From Apiotrichum sp. Y4204 (Eukaryota > Basidiomycota > Tremellomycetes > Trichosporonales > Trichosporonaceae), in assembly GCA_025531455.1 (NCBI GenBank), contig JAMYHL010000053.1:62001-126000 (forward strand): 64,000 bases of DNA. The letters run 5' to 3'. Within the stretch, counting starts at the first letter, position 1. Every line of letters starts with the position of its first letter. The translations under genes were made by a program, and so were the position numbers. Below the pieces are notes generated by a model. It was not told the origin of the DNA, did no database searches, and was given only the letters and a program-made list of their open reading frames with translations. This document shows positions 21,391 to 31,594 of the stretch, one piece after another.

Positions 21391-24300
21391 ATGGAGGGGT
21401 CGGTGCCGGTGAAGCGGAAGCGGGGAAGGCCGCGAAAAGTTGTTGTCACAACGGACATGCCCCCGTCGAACATGCTGCCGGTGGACGTGCCGGACAAGCG
21501 TTTCGACAACGCGCCTCTTGGGCTTCCGGCCCGGTCTCCGCCAGCCAAGCGGCCACGCCTGTCGTCGGCTGTCCCCCGCTCCAGCACAAACATGCTCAAA
21601 TTCACCGACGAGAAGCTCGAGGCGAAACGGAAACAGTCGCAATCGCGATTGTTAGAGGCATGGGACAACATCTTGAGCAAGTACTCAAAGGTGCCGCTTA
21701 CCGAGGACGACGAGATCGACATCTTCACCGGACGCGTGGCGGTGGATCGCGGGCGACTTATGAGGCTTGAGGGACGACCTTTTGGCGAGCGCGTAACTGG
21801 GAATGCGGAGGACGGCGGGGACGAGGATGACGAGAATGATGAGAACGACTATCCTGACGACGGACGACCTCTTTCATCGGAACGCGATATCTGGCAAGAT
21901 GGCGAGGACGAACGAGGCAGCTGGGACGACCGATCGGAACTGAGCCCCGAGTCTTCAGAAGAACCACAGACCATGGAAGACATGGAAGACATACAGGAGT
22001 TTCTTGCTGCGAATGCGCGCATGATGGGAGATCACGATGGTGACTGGGAGAGCGACACCTCTGAAGCCGGAATCGACATCACGCGTCTAGGCAAGAGTAA
22101 CTCTCGACCATCGCAACGTACCCAATTTGTTCCCACCACACCTCTGCCATCGTCCAGGATTCCCGCGAGATACGCAGGCGCACCACCTCCGCGTGCCACA
22201 CCGCTCAAGCAGGTTGTCACAGCGCTCGTCGGAGATCCCACCTGGCTCGCCGCCGGCGAGTCTTCAGGGTCGTCAAGTCCGCAGCGAGGAGAATCATCTC
22301 GAAGCGCATTCGGCCGCGTTCACATGGCACACCAGGCCTTAGCTTCTGCCTCCAGTGATGTGTTCAACAACAGTACTGCTGGCCCGCCGAGTCGCAAGGG
22401 CAAGGAACGAATGGTTGGCGAGATACCAGCACAGGTTGGTGATCCATTTGGACGAACGCTGACTGTCAAGCCTGCCTTGAACCAACGCTCAGCAGCAGTC
22501 TCGCCAGATCCGATGCGAACGCTACTCTCGGGCAGCCTGGCATTCCCTCTGTCGCGACTTATCGTCAATAGCGACACGAAGGCGTGCTTGGCCTGCCTCA
22601 ATGCCGGGGGCGGTCGCACGGCGAATGCGCTTCGCTGTCCAGGCTCTGGGAAAGCAAATGAATGCTGGTACTTTGAGCCAGCCGCAGATACCACCAAACG
22701 GAGAGAGAGCAAGCTCCTTGTGGCACCACGTATATCATGGACCGCGGGACACCATGAAATACTTGTCCGGAATCGATTGGCGCGTTTATCAACACCTAAT
22801 GCTAACCCCGACGCGCCGACGCCGGTAATTACAAAAGGCAAGAGGGTCTGGCGCTGCCACAAGTGCACCCATGCGGGGGGGAGCCGCGCGCGTAACGCAC
22901 ACATGTGCCCCGGCCGCTCCCGCCCGTACCTGTGCGATCCGCAAGCCGCACGCATGATGGCAGGTGGAATCCGCGTCGACGGCAGCTCCGGCGTCGTCGC
23001 GTCCGTCCAGAAGGCAGGCACGACCAAGAACCCATGGCAGTGTCGCATATGTCGCCACCAGGGGGGCACGCGTGCCGCCTACGCCATCTTCTGTCCTGGC
23101 CGCTCGCGCCCAGCCAAGTGTAATCCGGAGCAGGCGAGATTGCGCGCCGAGAACTACGCGGCACGAGAGGCCGCGTTGGCGGAAAGCGGCCGCCGGCAGC
23201 GCGAAGGCGGCGTCGAGCGTGAGGCCCCTTTTCTTCCCGATGGAGAGCGTGAGAGCGATTACGAGACAGACGACGAACCGCCTCAAAACTTGATCATGCG
23301 CGAGCTTTGGGCATCGTTCAGGGAGAACGTAAAGGCAGCTGCTGAATTCATGTATGGTGGATCGCCCGACGTGTCTGCAATACCGGCGCCAGTACCACCC
23401 CCGCAAACCACCAAGAAGAAAGCACCGATTCGCAACGCGCCTGCTCAAGCCATTCCGGCGGTCTCAGCTGAGACCGCGAACGGCGCCCCATTCAGGGATG
23501 CTCCAAAGCGTACGCCCTCAAACGCGACTCCTACGAGGGCACCCTCGAATGGCACGGCTAGACAGGCTAGGTCAGCTATCAGCGCGACTGGCACAACTCC
23601 GGCGAGAACGATCGCAGCTGTGCCTCGCACAGGGGCATCCGCAACAACCACACCCAAGGCCTTGACGTCGAAGGCAACACCCAAGAGTCTCACCTCGGAC
23701 ATTGCACCCAAGCGCCTAACCCCAAAGTCAACTTCCAAGACCCCAAGTACGGTCGTCGCGTCAGGTGCTAATCATCGCTCTGCGCAGGCCACACCTACGA
23801 AAACTGCGGCTGTGAAGGCTGCGCCAATGGTGACCGCGCCAGCGAAGATCACGACGACCCCGGTGGGGAGCTTACCGCGTCAACTCGCTGCGAACGCAAA
23901 CGCAACGACGATCACACCGGGCGTGGCTTTGGCGGAAACCTCGCCCAGAAGGGCGACGTCAAAGGTGGCATCGAAACGAGCGAGTGCTCAGGCTCCACCT
24001 TTGAACATCACACCCGCGCGGCCCACGCGTGAGCTGGTTGCTCCCTCTCCAGAGCGATCCTCTGCAGACTTATCCTCCCCGGACCCCTCCACACCAGGGC
24101 CCCATTCCCCTCCCGAGGCGCCCCTTGCTGCTCGGAGGGCATCCACTCTCCAAGCCAATCCTTTCGCTGCATCCCGCAGAACGACTTTTACTCGTCCAGC
24201 GACACTCTCAGCTGCTGAGCTGCGCTCAGGAAAACATGGGCCGACCGATACCGTCACGTCTGTGGCCACGCCCCAGCCGCGCAAGAAACCTTCTACGAAT

Positions 24301-25818
24301 GGGAGCACGTCAGTACCACAGCAGGGCGAATCATTTTCGTCACCACAACAGCGTCAATCTGTTCCAGTGGCTCGGAACTCATCCTCACCACAGCAGCGGA
24401 AATCAGTCCCCTCGGCTTCCAGCCCCACCTCTCCCCAGTCGCAGCGCAAGTTCTGGACGCCGTCTCCAAGCACGTCACCTCAACAGCGGAAGACTGCCCT
24501 CTCCACTACATCACCCAAGGTGCTGCGTTTTCGTCTCCCTGGGGAATCTGTCGACTCGAACAGTGAACAAGTGGCGAACACCGTGCACGGACACCCATCG
24601 CCTGGAACATTACTTAAACCCAGCGAGGGGAAGCGCCTGGCCCAAACCAGCATTATCCACCCCAAATACACACCTCCAACCGAACGCCCCATACACCAGG
24701 GGACACCAAGCTCTGATGAGAATCGGTCCTCGAGGGCGTCGTCGGTGCCGCTGGTCATCAAGCTTCCGAGCCTCGAAAGTTTGCGGAGGCGTCTCGCACC
24801 GTCACCTTCGACAATTTCCACGGTCTCAAAAGCACGTTTATCAACTTCGCCACTCTCTTCCACGACAGACAAGCTGAAACTGATAGAAACCACGACGACC
24901 GGACGTCCAGAGCTAACGCTGGCTCCATCACCAGCCCCAAGTGTGTTTGCCACCTGCTCCAGATCCCGCGCCTTACCTTCGCCCCTCACTTCTGTTTCGT
25001 CCGCAGACGATATGCGCGAGTTGTCGCCGCCCAAGCCGGGGGACTCATCTAGGGAGCCACAACTATCAGCTGCGCCAGTCAAGACCAAGCTCCCAACGCC
25101 ACCGCTCTCCTCACCCAAACGCAAGCCCCGCTCTCCGGTAGCGCTCATGCCGCCTCCGCCAATTCCGGAGCGTGAGGAGCTTCGCAAGGAGGCTGAGGGG
25201 GCACTTCCCCAACCATCCCGCAAGCGCCGCTCCTTATCGTACGCGGGCGACGACGACCCAGAACCCACTGGAGTTACTATCGTCATGGCGTCGCCAGCTA
25301 AAGCGCGACCCAGGCGTCGCGCGGCGAGTGCCGTACCGAGTCGGCAGCGGAGCCAGAGCGACAGCGTCTCGCCTGTTCTGTGCAAAGAGTCTCGCGTGGA
25401 GTCGGATAAGCGTCTCTCCCACTCAGGCAAGCGCCGTTCTCCGTCATTCGCGGACAGTGACGATCCTGAGCCAACCGTGGCCAAGATTGTTAACGGCCCG
25501 CCCGTCAGTGCCCAGCCGCGACAGCGTGCGGGCAGTGCTGTGCCAAGTCGGACCCCAAGTGCTGGCATCCCCCGCGCCACGAGTGCTCAGCCACGCGCCG
25601 CGAGCGTCCAACCCCGCGCCAGCGAGCCCATCTCGGGGGACACAACATCCAAGCCCGCCAAGCGCGCACGCCAGTCCCTTCCCGCCCGGCCGAAGCCCAA
25701 GACCACACCACAGCGTCCGGCACCGCCTCCGCGGCGTTACCCCGTCGCCGAGTATGTCGAGCCGGATGACGAGCCATGGGGTCTTGATGTAGACTGCGGT
25801 GGACTTGTTGACGGGTGA
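21391..25818 (+). CDS. AT-hook protein with three C4 finger repeats, unknown function
   Basis: This single-exon gene encodes 1,475 residues and I cannot assign it to a known family. Residues 8-16 (KRKRGRPRK) form a textbook AT-hook for minor-groove DNA binding. An acidic region (about 150-190) follows. Three copies of a 27-residue module with invariant spacing C-x2-C-x13-C-x8-C start at Cys399, Cys489 and Cys551; the shared core is GG-x-R-x3-A-x2-C-P-G. From about residue 640 the protein is long, basic, Ser/Thr/Pro/Ala-rich and probably disordered. Near the C-terminus a 41-residue segment (1278-1318) recurs at 1347-1387. AT-hook plus zinc-ribbon-like fingers suggests a nuclear chromatin protein, which is inference. 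Long uninterrupted coding is unusual next to its intron-rich neighbours, but codon use looks native. Confidence 0.85.
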   Translation: MEGSVPVKRKRGRPRKVVVTTDMPPSNMLPVDVPDKRFDNAPLGLPARSPPAKRPRLSSAVPRSSTNMLKFTDEKLEAKRKQSQSRLLEAWDNILSKYSKVPLTEDDEIDIFTGRVAVDRGRLMRLEGRPFGERVTGNAEDGGDEDDENDENDYPDDGRPLSSERDIWQDGEDERGSWDDRSELSPESSEEPQTMEDMEDIQEFLAANARMMGDHDGDWESDTSEAGIDITRLGKSNSRPSQRTQFVPTTPLPSSRIPARYAGAPPPRATPLKQVVTALVGDPTWLAAGESSGSSSPQRGESSRSAFGRVHMAHQALASASSDVFNNSTAGPPSRKGKERMVGEIPAQVGDPFGRTLTVKPALNQRSAAVSPDPMRTLLSGSLAFPLSRLIVNSDTKACLACLNAGGGRTANALRCPGSGKANECWYFEPAADTTKRRESKLLVAPRISWTAGHHEILVRNRLARLSTPNANPDAPTPVITKGKRVWRCHKCTHAGGSRARNAHMCPGRSRPYLCDPQAARMMAGGIRVDGSSGVVASVQKAGTTKNPWQCRICRHQGGTRAAYAIFCPGRSRPAKCNPEQARLRAENYAAREAALAESGRRQREGGVEREAPFLPDGERESDYETDDEPPQNLIMRELWASFRENVKAAAEFMYGGSPDVSAIPAPVPPPQTTKKKAPIRNAPAQAIPAVSAETANGAPFRDAPKRTPSNATPTRAPSNGTARQARSAISATGTTPARTIAAVPRTGASATTTPKALTSKATPKSLTSDIAPKRLTPKSTSKTPSTVVASGANHRSAQATPTKTAAVKAAPMVTAPAKITTTPVGSLPRQLAANANATTITPGVALAETSPRRATSKVASKRASAQAPPLNITPARPTRELVAPSPERSSADLSSPDPSTPGPHSPPEAPLAARRASTLQANPFAASRRTTFTRPATLSAAELRSGKHGPTDTVTSVATPQPRKKPSTNGSTSVPQQGESFSSPQQRQSVPVARNSSSPQQRKSVPSASSPTSPQSQRKFWTPSPSTSPQQRKTALSTTSPKVLRFRLPGESVDSNSEQVANTVHGHPSPGTLLKPSEGKRLAQTSIIHPKYTPPTERPIHQGTPSSDENRSSRASSVPLVIKLPSLESLRRRLAPSPSTISTVSKARLSTSPLSSTTDKLKLIETTTTGRPELTLAPSPAPSVFATCSRSRALPSPLTSVSSADDMRELSPPKPGDSSREPQLSAAPVKTKLPTPPLSSPKRKPRSPVALMPPPPIPEREELRKEAEGALPQPSRKRRSLSYAGDDDPEPTGVTIVMASPAKARPRRRAASAVPSRQRSQSDSVSPVLCKESRVESDKRLSHSGKRRSPSFADSDDPEPTVAKIVNGPPVSAQPRQRAGSAVPSRTPSAGIPRATSAQPRAASVQPRASEPISGDTTSKPAKRARQSLPARPKPKTTPQRPAPPPRRYPVAEYVEPDDEPWGLDVDCGGLVDG
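22585..22665 (+). repeat. C4 finger module 1 (coding repeat)
   Basis: The module begins CLACLNAGGGRTANALRC and ends with a fourth Cys 27 residues from the first. Basic residues around the third Cys differ from copies 2 and 3 (PGSGKANE instead of PGRSRP), so it is the most divergent copy. Confidence 0.85.
22855..22935 (+). repeat. C4 finger module 2 (coding repeat)
   Basis: The module begins CHKCTHAGGSRARNAHMC, then PGRSRPYLC. It is preceded by KGKRVWR, a Trp two residues before the first Cys as in module 3. Confidence 0.85.
23041..23121 (+). repeat. C4 finger module 3 (coding repeat)
   Basis: The module begins CRICRHQGGTRAAYAIFC, then PGRSRPAKC. Spacing matches modules 1 and 2 exactly, and PGRSRP is identical to module 2. 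A charged helix-like stretch (NPEQARLRAENYAAREAAL) follows. Confidence 0.85.
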
Positions 25819-26042
25819 TGAAACTCTATCCAGCGCGACGATCCGGCGCATTATCTTCCGACGCCGACACCTCTCCCCACAACGCTAGTTGTACCACAAT
25901 CCTTGTAGCGTAGTAGCACGCCCTGTCGCCTCGCATCCCCGCGCCTTCATAGATGGAGCGCGTGCCATGTACTGCCGACGGCCGATGTATGTGTGTTCAT
26001 GAAGTTCATAATACAGTAAATGTACAGAAAGATCTACAACGC

Positions 26043-28223
26043 CTAGAAACGCTTTTTCACCTTGGAGCCCAGCGCAACGCCCTTCCTCAGCCGCCCCCTA
26101 TCGTCCGCAACGCCAAGGAAATCAACGAGCGACCGCGTCCCTCCGACAGGACGCGGCGCAGGGCGTGGCGCGGCCGGGCGCGCCGTCGACCCCGTCCCGC
26201 TCGTCCCGAAACGGAGCGCTGGCCGCTGCGGCGGTGACGAGGACACGAGGTCAATCACCTCGGGGCTCGGTGATGGTGCGACCTTGCCGTGCGGCCTAGG
26301 TACGCCGACGACACGGCGGCGCTTCGGACTGCCTGGGCTGCTGAGGCCCAGGCCTGGGTCTTGGCTTGGCGGTGGACTCGACGCAGCGACGAGCACCCCG
26401 TCAGCGGGAAAGTATTTGCTCCGACTCGGCGCGTTCTCCTTGCCCTTTGCGACGGGCCTAGTTTTGGGGGCGTGCTCAAAGTCGAGGTCATCGAGGTCGT
26501 GGTCGAGGTCGGGATCGATGTTTACCCGGCCAGATTTGGGCGGGGCATACTGTTCGGCGTCGCGCTTGCCGAGCCGCTCCGTCCCATTTGCGCGGTGCAC
26601 GGGCACAGGCTCGCGAGCCCTGCTCCGCGCCTTCTCCCCGTCCTTGTCCCTCCGTACGCGGCCCGCCTCCACGTCAAACGTGAATGTCCGCGCGGTCCGG
26701 GATCGTCCGACTCCGCGCGGGGCAAAGTCAAAGTCGTCGAGGCCGAGATCGTCGTCGCCATCCAAATCGAGGTCCTCAACGACAAGAGACTCGTCCGCTG
26801 GGCGCTTGCGCGGGGGCCCGTCGGAGAGGTCTATCTCGAGATCAAGGTCGTCGGCTGGCGGCTTCGGTGCAGATGCCTGGCGTTGTGGTTGGGGTCGTGG
26901 CTGCTGCTGGGGTGTCGACACCTGTGACGGCCTGGAGGTCGCGGTGCGGAGACGCTCGATGGCGCGCATCTTGTCGATCTCGGCCTTGAGCTGCTCGTTC
27001 TCCGTCTTGAGAATCTTGCGGGATTCCGACTGCGGTCAGCTGCAAGTGAAAAGATTAGCTCACCTTGGCCTGGTACAGTTTTACGAGGCGCGTGCGCTCG
27101 GTCAGCTGGAGCTGGAGCGCCACGCGCTCATCAATCTCCTGCTGCAGATCCCTTCCGTCAGCCTTACCATCCGCGCTGGAGTACTCACTTCATCGTTGCC
27201 GCAAGCTTGCGCTCGATCTCCCCCTCGCGCTCGGCCATTGCGCGCTTATGCGCCGCGCGCGCCACCTGCTCCTTTTCGAGCTGGCGCTGCATGGTATCGC
27301 GCTGCGCCTCGACGACTCTAATGTCCTTCTCGGCGCGGCTCCGCTCCGCCTCCACCGCCTTCTTCACTGCTGCGGGTATCGCGACGCGTTCCATCCTCAT
27401 CAGCTGGGCTATCTGCCGCGAATTCGCCTCCTGCAGCTTTGCTATCTCGACCCGCAGCTCCGTGATCAGCGGGTGCGTCTCCAGCTCGGTACGCAGCCTG
27501 TTCAGCGCGACCGTCATACCCCCTATGTATTTCTGCCATCAGCCGTGTGCCTTTTGCTGTTATTTCACTCACCTTCAACGCCGTACTAGTCTTGGCACTC
27601 AGCGCCACCGCGTCCGTCTGCAGCGTCTCGACGCGCCGCAACGCGCCGGCCACCTCGTCCTCTGAGCTCGTCGCGCCAAGACTCTCAATCTCCGCTCCGA
27701 CGCCCTTGGCGCGGCGCGCGATCCCCATCCCCGTCCCGTCGAGTGTCTCGCGGCGGCTCCACCGCTGCGTCGCAGGACTGGACTGCGTCTGTGACAGCTG
27801 CGTCGCACCCTCCGGCTCCCCAAAGTTGATAAACAAACGGTGCAGAATCGGCTGCCCCGTCTCGGGGTCCGCGTAGCACTCGGCGCGGCACTGCGGACAC
27901 TCGACCGGCGCGTCGTCCATGCTCGGGCTCTCGCCGCGGAAGCGCACGCCCTGGTCGCGCATGCGCGCGAGGTACGCGTTTGCCTGCGTGGAAAACCAGT
28001 TGGAGAGGCATGCTTCGTGGAATACGTGGCCTGGAATTGATCAGTTCAGAGTTCTGAGGAGGAAGACGGGACTCGGGGGACGCGCGTACGCGTTCGCGTC
28101 CTCACACTACGTACCGCAGTCGGGCGCCGTGATCGGCATGACCTCGTCGAGGTCATCGCGCGCATCGAAGAGCGAGTCCATGCAGATCGCGCACGACGCT
28201 TCCGCCGCCCGGGGCCGTCGCAT
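26043..28223 (-). CDS. RING-finger E3 ligase with coiled coil, TRAIP-like layout
   Basis: The N-terminus is a RING domain: CAICMD, then DCGHVFHEACLSNWF across the first intron, then CPQCRAECYAD, giving the C3H2C3 ligand order of a ubiquitin E3. A long charged coiled coil follows (about 27600-26990, including KKAVEAERSRAEKDIRVVEA and LEKEQVARAAHKRAMAE). The last exon is low-complexity with acidic DLDLDGDDDLGLDDFDF, a candidate SUMO-interacting motif EVIDLVSSS, and a basic end (GSKVKKRF) after SLVDFLGVADDRGR. RING, coiled coil and disordered tail is the layout of TRAIP, a replisome-linked E3, but similarity outside the RING is too weak for me to name it. Start at 28223 gives MRRPRAAEASCAIC. It converges on the AT-hook gene (224 bp). 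Confidence 0.75.
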
Positions 28224-28694
28224 GGTGGTGGGTGTGCGATAGGGAGTGGTGTGTGTGAAGAGGGGAATGGTATGGAGTGTACAGTCGCAAGGCGCGTGGG
28301 ATACAAATTGAGGGGTTGGACGCAAGACGCGTCGAGCGTGTTTTCTGTTCACCGTTGGCCGTTGGTTTCACGAAATCAGTCGCGCGAGATTCGCGTGGAT
28401 TCACCCTGAAATTACGCCATAGTGACACCATCACAGGAATGCAATGAATGCATCAGCATCAGCATCATCCCAAGCAGCATGCGTTCATTGCGATGCCTTT
28501 GCGATGCATTCGATACACTGCACCCCACGCATCCATCCCCACGTCCGCGCCATCCGCAGCATCCTCCCTAGCTCCCTTCAGGTCGACCAAGACAAAGGAC
28601 CGCACAAAGGACCGCACAAAGGGCCGCTCGTCGACGAGTATATAAGTACCCAGCCTGCGCTCCTGTCGCCCCCATTCTCCCATCTCTATCCACC
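28224..28694. promoter_or_regulatory. Divergent promoter region RING E3/lipid-kinase-like gene
   Basis: These 471 bp lie between divergent start codons. A TATA box serves the plus-strand gene. A short tandem duplication of aaggaccgcac is present at about 28595-28616, just before the TATA box. Confidence 0.55.
28639..28646 (+). promoter_or_regulatory. TATA box of the lipid-kinase-like gene
   Basis: TATATAAG lies 49 bp before the start codon at 28695, so the leader would be only about 20-25 nt long. Confidence 0.7.
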
Positions 28695-29995
28695 ATGACC
28701 TGGGACATTGTCGTGAACCCCGTCTCGGGCAGCCGCTCCGCGCCAGATTGTGAGTTTTACGGCTTGTATCCTCGCTGACCGCAGTCGTCGCGCGGCACGT
28801 CACGCCGCTCCTCACAGCGCTGGGCCACACGTTCAAACTGCACACGACAGCGGGCGTGCGGGATGCCTCGCGTATCGGCCGCAAACTCGATAAAAACGCG
28901 CAAGTTATCCTTGCTGGAGGCGACGGGACTGCACAGGAGCTCGTGGACGGCGCACTGGGGCGCGGCGGCGAGTGGCGCATCGCAGTCATCCCGATGGGCA
29001 CGGTGAGTGTGATGAATCATGTGCACGCTGACGGGCAGGCGAACGCGCTCTTCTCATCCCTCTTTCCGCCTGATTCCCCGCCCGTCGCTATCCCCGAGGA
29101 ACTGGAGTCCCACCTCCCATCCGACGCCGAGACGCGGCGGAACCTCAGCTCCCTCATCCTCGCGCTCTCGGAGAAAGAACCCCGCCGCCTGCCGATAACG
29201 CTCACGCAGCTCCCCGACAAGCCGCCCATCCCCGCGCTCATCGTCACGTCCACGTGCCTGCACGCCGCGCTCCTCGCCGACGCCGAGTCGCTGCGGGAGA
29301 AGATCCCGGGTATGGACAGGTTCAAGATGGCGGCCCTGCAGAATATTGAGCTGTTCTTCGAGGCCGACGTCCACCTCCTCCCTGGTCCCGAGGGCGTCAA
29401 GCAGTGGGACCCCGTAGCGGGAGCGTGGTCCGCGCCGTTCACCGCAGGTGAAGCCCAAAGTGGAAGCGAAGCCACCTCTGAAATCTCCCTCTCGGGGCCG
29501 TTCGCCTATCTCGTCTCGGCGACAACCACGCCGCGGCTGGAACCCACCTTTGTCATTGTCCCGACGCTCCAGGACCGGGGGGAGGGGAGCATGGACATTG
29601 TGATTCTTCGGCCGCTGCGGGACGCGCGCGTGCGGGACGCACCAGACGACGAAAAGGGCGGCGTGTGGTCGCGCCGCGCGATGGAGGTGCTGAATGCGGC
29701 GTACCAGGATGGCCGGCATGTCAAGCTGCTTTTCCCGCGCGACACGCCGCCCGAGGATCCGGACGAGGACGACGGGCGTACGGTCGAGGCCCGCGCGGGC
29801 GACACGCGCGAGAATGTGGTAGTCGAGACGTTCCGGTGCGGCGGGTTCCGCTGGACGCCGCGAGGCGGGACGAAATCGCGCCTCGTGTGTGCCGATGGCG
29901 CGCTGTACACCACCCCCGAGGAGGAGAGTGCCGAGGCGCGCGTGCTCGCCGAGGATGTGGATGCGGAACAGGGCACCTTTTGGGTGTGGGGCTAG
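28695..29995 (+). CDS. Diacylglycerol-kinase-domain (DAGKc) lipid kinase-like protein
   Basis: The fold is that of the diacylglycerol/sphingosine/ceramide kinase catalytic superfamily, which phosphorylates lipid hydroxyls with ATP. Exons 28695-28749, 28785-29002 and 29039-29995 give 409 residues. The phosphate-binding start WDIVVNPVSGSRSA is followed by the GGDGT nucleotide-binding motif in VILAGGDGTAQELVDGALG, then IPMGTANALFSSLFP, which corresponds to PxGTxNALA in the family. The second intron falls inside this last motif. The C-terminal half is a divergent beta-sandwich ending GTFWVWG. Length is short of yeast long-chain-base kinases (over 600 residues), so substrate is open. It is in tandem with the metallo-beta-lactamase-like gene downstream; both have close TATA boxes and very short leaders. 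Confidence 0.85.
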
Positions 29996-30211
29996 CTCCG
30001 AGTAGGGTTGGAATAGCATCATAGGCACCGGTGTGGCTGGCATGCAATGAGGTTGTTGTCGTTGTTTTTCTGTTGTCTGGTCTCTGTTCTCGGCACTCTG
30101 CGACTCCGGATATCCGCGTGATCTAGTGACGACATGCATTATTACATGACGACGGATCTCATGGCCTCGAGGCCTGGGAAACAACCTCCCAGACGACCTT
30201 TATCCATCAGG

Positions 30212-30218
30212 TATATAA
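30212..30218 (+). promoter_or_regulatory. TATA box of the metallo-beta-lactamase-fold gene
   Basis: TATATAA lies 63 bp before the ATG at 30275 and 33 bp before an in-frame ATG at 30245. Transcription starting about 30 bp downstream would leave out or barely include the first ATG, which favours 30275. Confidence 0.65.
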
Positions 30219-30274
30219 CCCGCACGCGGAGTGACGCATCCCGCATGCCCCCGGACCCCCGACTTCCACCCACC

Positions 30275-31594
30275 ATGCCCGAACCCACGCCCATCAACGT
30301 CCCGCACGGCACGCCGCCCGCCGCTACTGCCGGCGTGCTCGGTGCTGACGCCGCGCTGCCCGTGTGCAATACCTGCGGCACGCAGTATCCCGCCAAGCGG
30401 GATGACTGTGGGTGAAAAACAAAATAAAAAAAACAAAAGAGTACGCTGACATCCAGGCCCCATCTGCGAGGACCCGCGCCAGTGGGTTCCCGAGGAGGGC
30501 ACGACGTTTACCTCGCTCGGCGCGCTGACCGACTCGCACACCAACACGCTCCTCGTCGACCCAGAGGACAAGCGCGTGACGCACATTGGCACGACGCCAG
30601 AGTTTGGCATCAACCAGACGCGTAAGTGGACAAGACCCCGCAGGAAAACTAACAGGTAGCGATCCTCATCGAAACGGCGATGGGGTCGTGGATCTGGGAC
30701 TGCGCCGCGCTGCTGTCGCCCAACCTCGCCGCGTGGCTCCTCGACCTCAAGATCCCCCTGCGCGGCATCGCCATCAGCCACCCTCATGTAAAACCATCGT
30801 GGTTTACTCTTCCACTCACCCCAGTTCTTCTCCACGGCGCTTACGTGGGCCCGCGCGCTCTCGGTGCCGCTGTACATTAACGGCGCGGACAAGGACTGGT
30901 TCCAGCGCAGGGACGACGTGCAGCCCGAGGACCGCGTCGAGTACTGGCGCAACCACGTCGATCTCGGCGGCGGCGTCGAGCTCTACGAGTGTCGCGGGTG
31001 AGTTTGAATGCGGGCAGAGCGAGCAGGACGCGCAGGACGTGCAGAACGTGCGGGACGAGCAGGACGAGCGGAACGCGTGGTTCAAGCTGCAAGCGTTGCG
31101 AGAGGTGGGGAGAGGTGATGTAGCTGAGACCCACCGGATTCCTCTGACGGCAGCCACTTTCCCGGCTCGAGCGTGCTCTTCTGGGACCGCGGCGCCGAGG
31201 CCAACCCGCCCGAGGACGCGCCAAAGGAGGGCCTCCTCCTCGTCGGCGACACGATCGCGACCAGGCTGGACCGGAAGGGCTTTTCCTTCCTGTGGAGCTT
31301 CCCGAACCTGGTAAGAAGAAACACCAAGAGTTGCTCAGCATCTGTCCCGGAGGCTCACAACAGATTCCCCTCGACCCGCCTGCCGTGCGCCACATCGAGA
31401 GCGTGCTCGCCCCCGTCAGGTTCGACTCTGTGCTCATGGCTTGGCCTGGGCGTCATATCCGCCGCGGCGCAAAGGCCATGCTTGCGCCCAGCGTGAAAGA
31501 CTACCTCGGCCGGATTGGGTGGGAGGTGGAGGACGACAAGCTCGTGGCCGTCCATCTGGACGAGCATGTGCCGAGCAAGCGTAAAAAGGAGTAG
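30275..31594 (+). CDS. Metallo-beta-lactamase-fold hydrolase with N-terminal Cys motifs
   Basis: The protein starts with two CxxC-type pairs (PVCNTCGTQYP, then after an intron PICEDPRQWVP), likely a small zinc ribbon. A metallo-beta-lactamase-like body follows: LIETAMGSWIWDCAALL, the metal-binding-type HxH in IAISHPHFFSTALTWARAL, PLYINGADKDWFQR, and a second His in the GHFPGSSVLFWDRGA stretch, then GLLLVGDTIA with an Asp ligand. It ends in a basic tail (PSKRKKE). The same order occurs in bacterial and fungal MBL-fold hydrolases of unknown substrate. Five short introns interrupt the frame. The start at 30275 (ccaccATGcc) is preferred; 30245 is in frame and would add ten residues. Cytosolic location is inferred from the lack of a signal peptide. 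Confidence 0.82.

Noticed and set aside
24480..25580. 366-codon minus-strand open frame in the C4-finger gene
   Set aside because: Antisense to the low-complexity tail; repeats in it only mirror the coding repeat.
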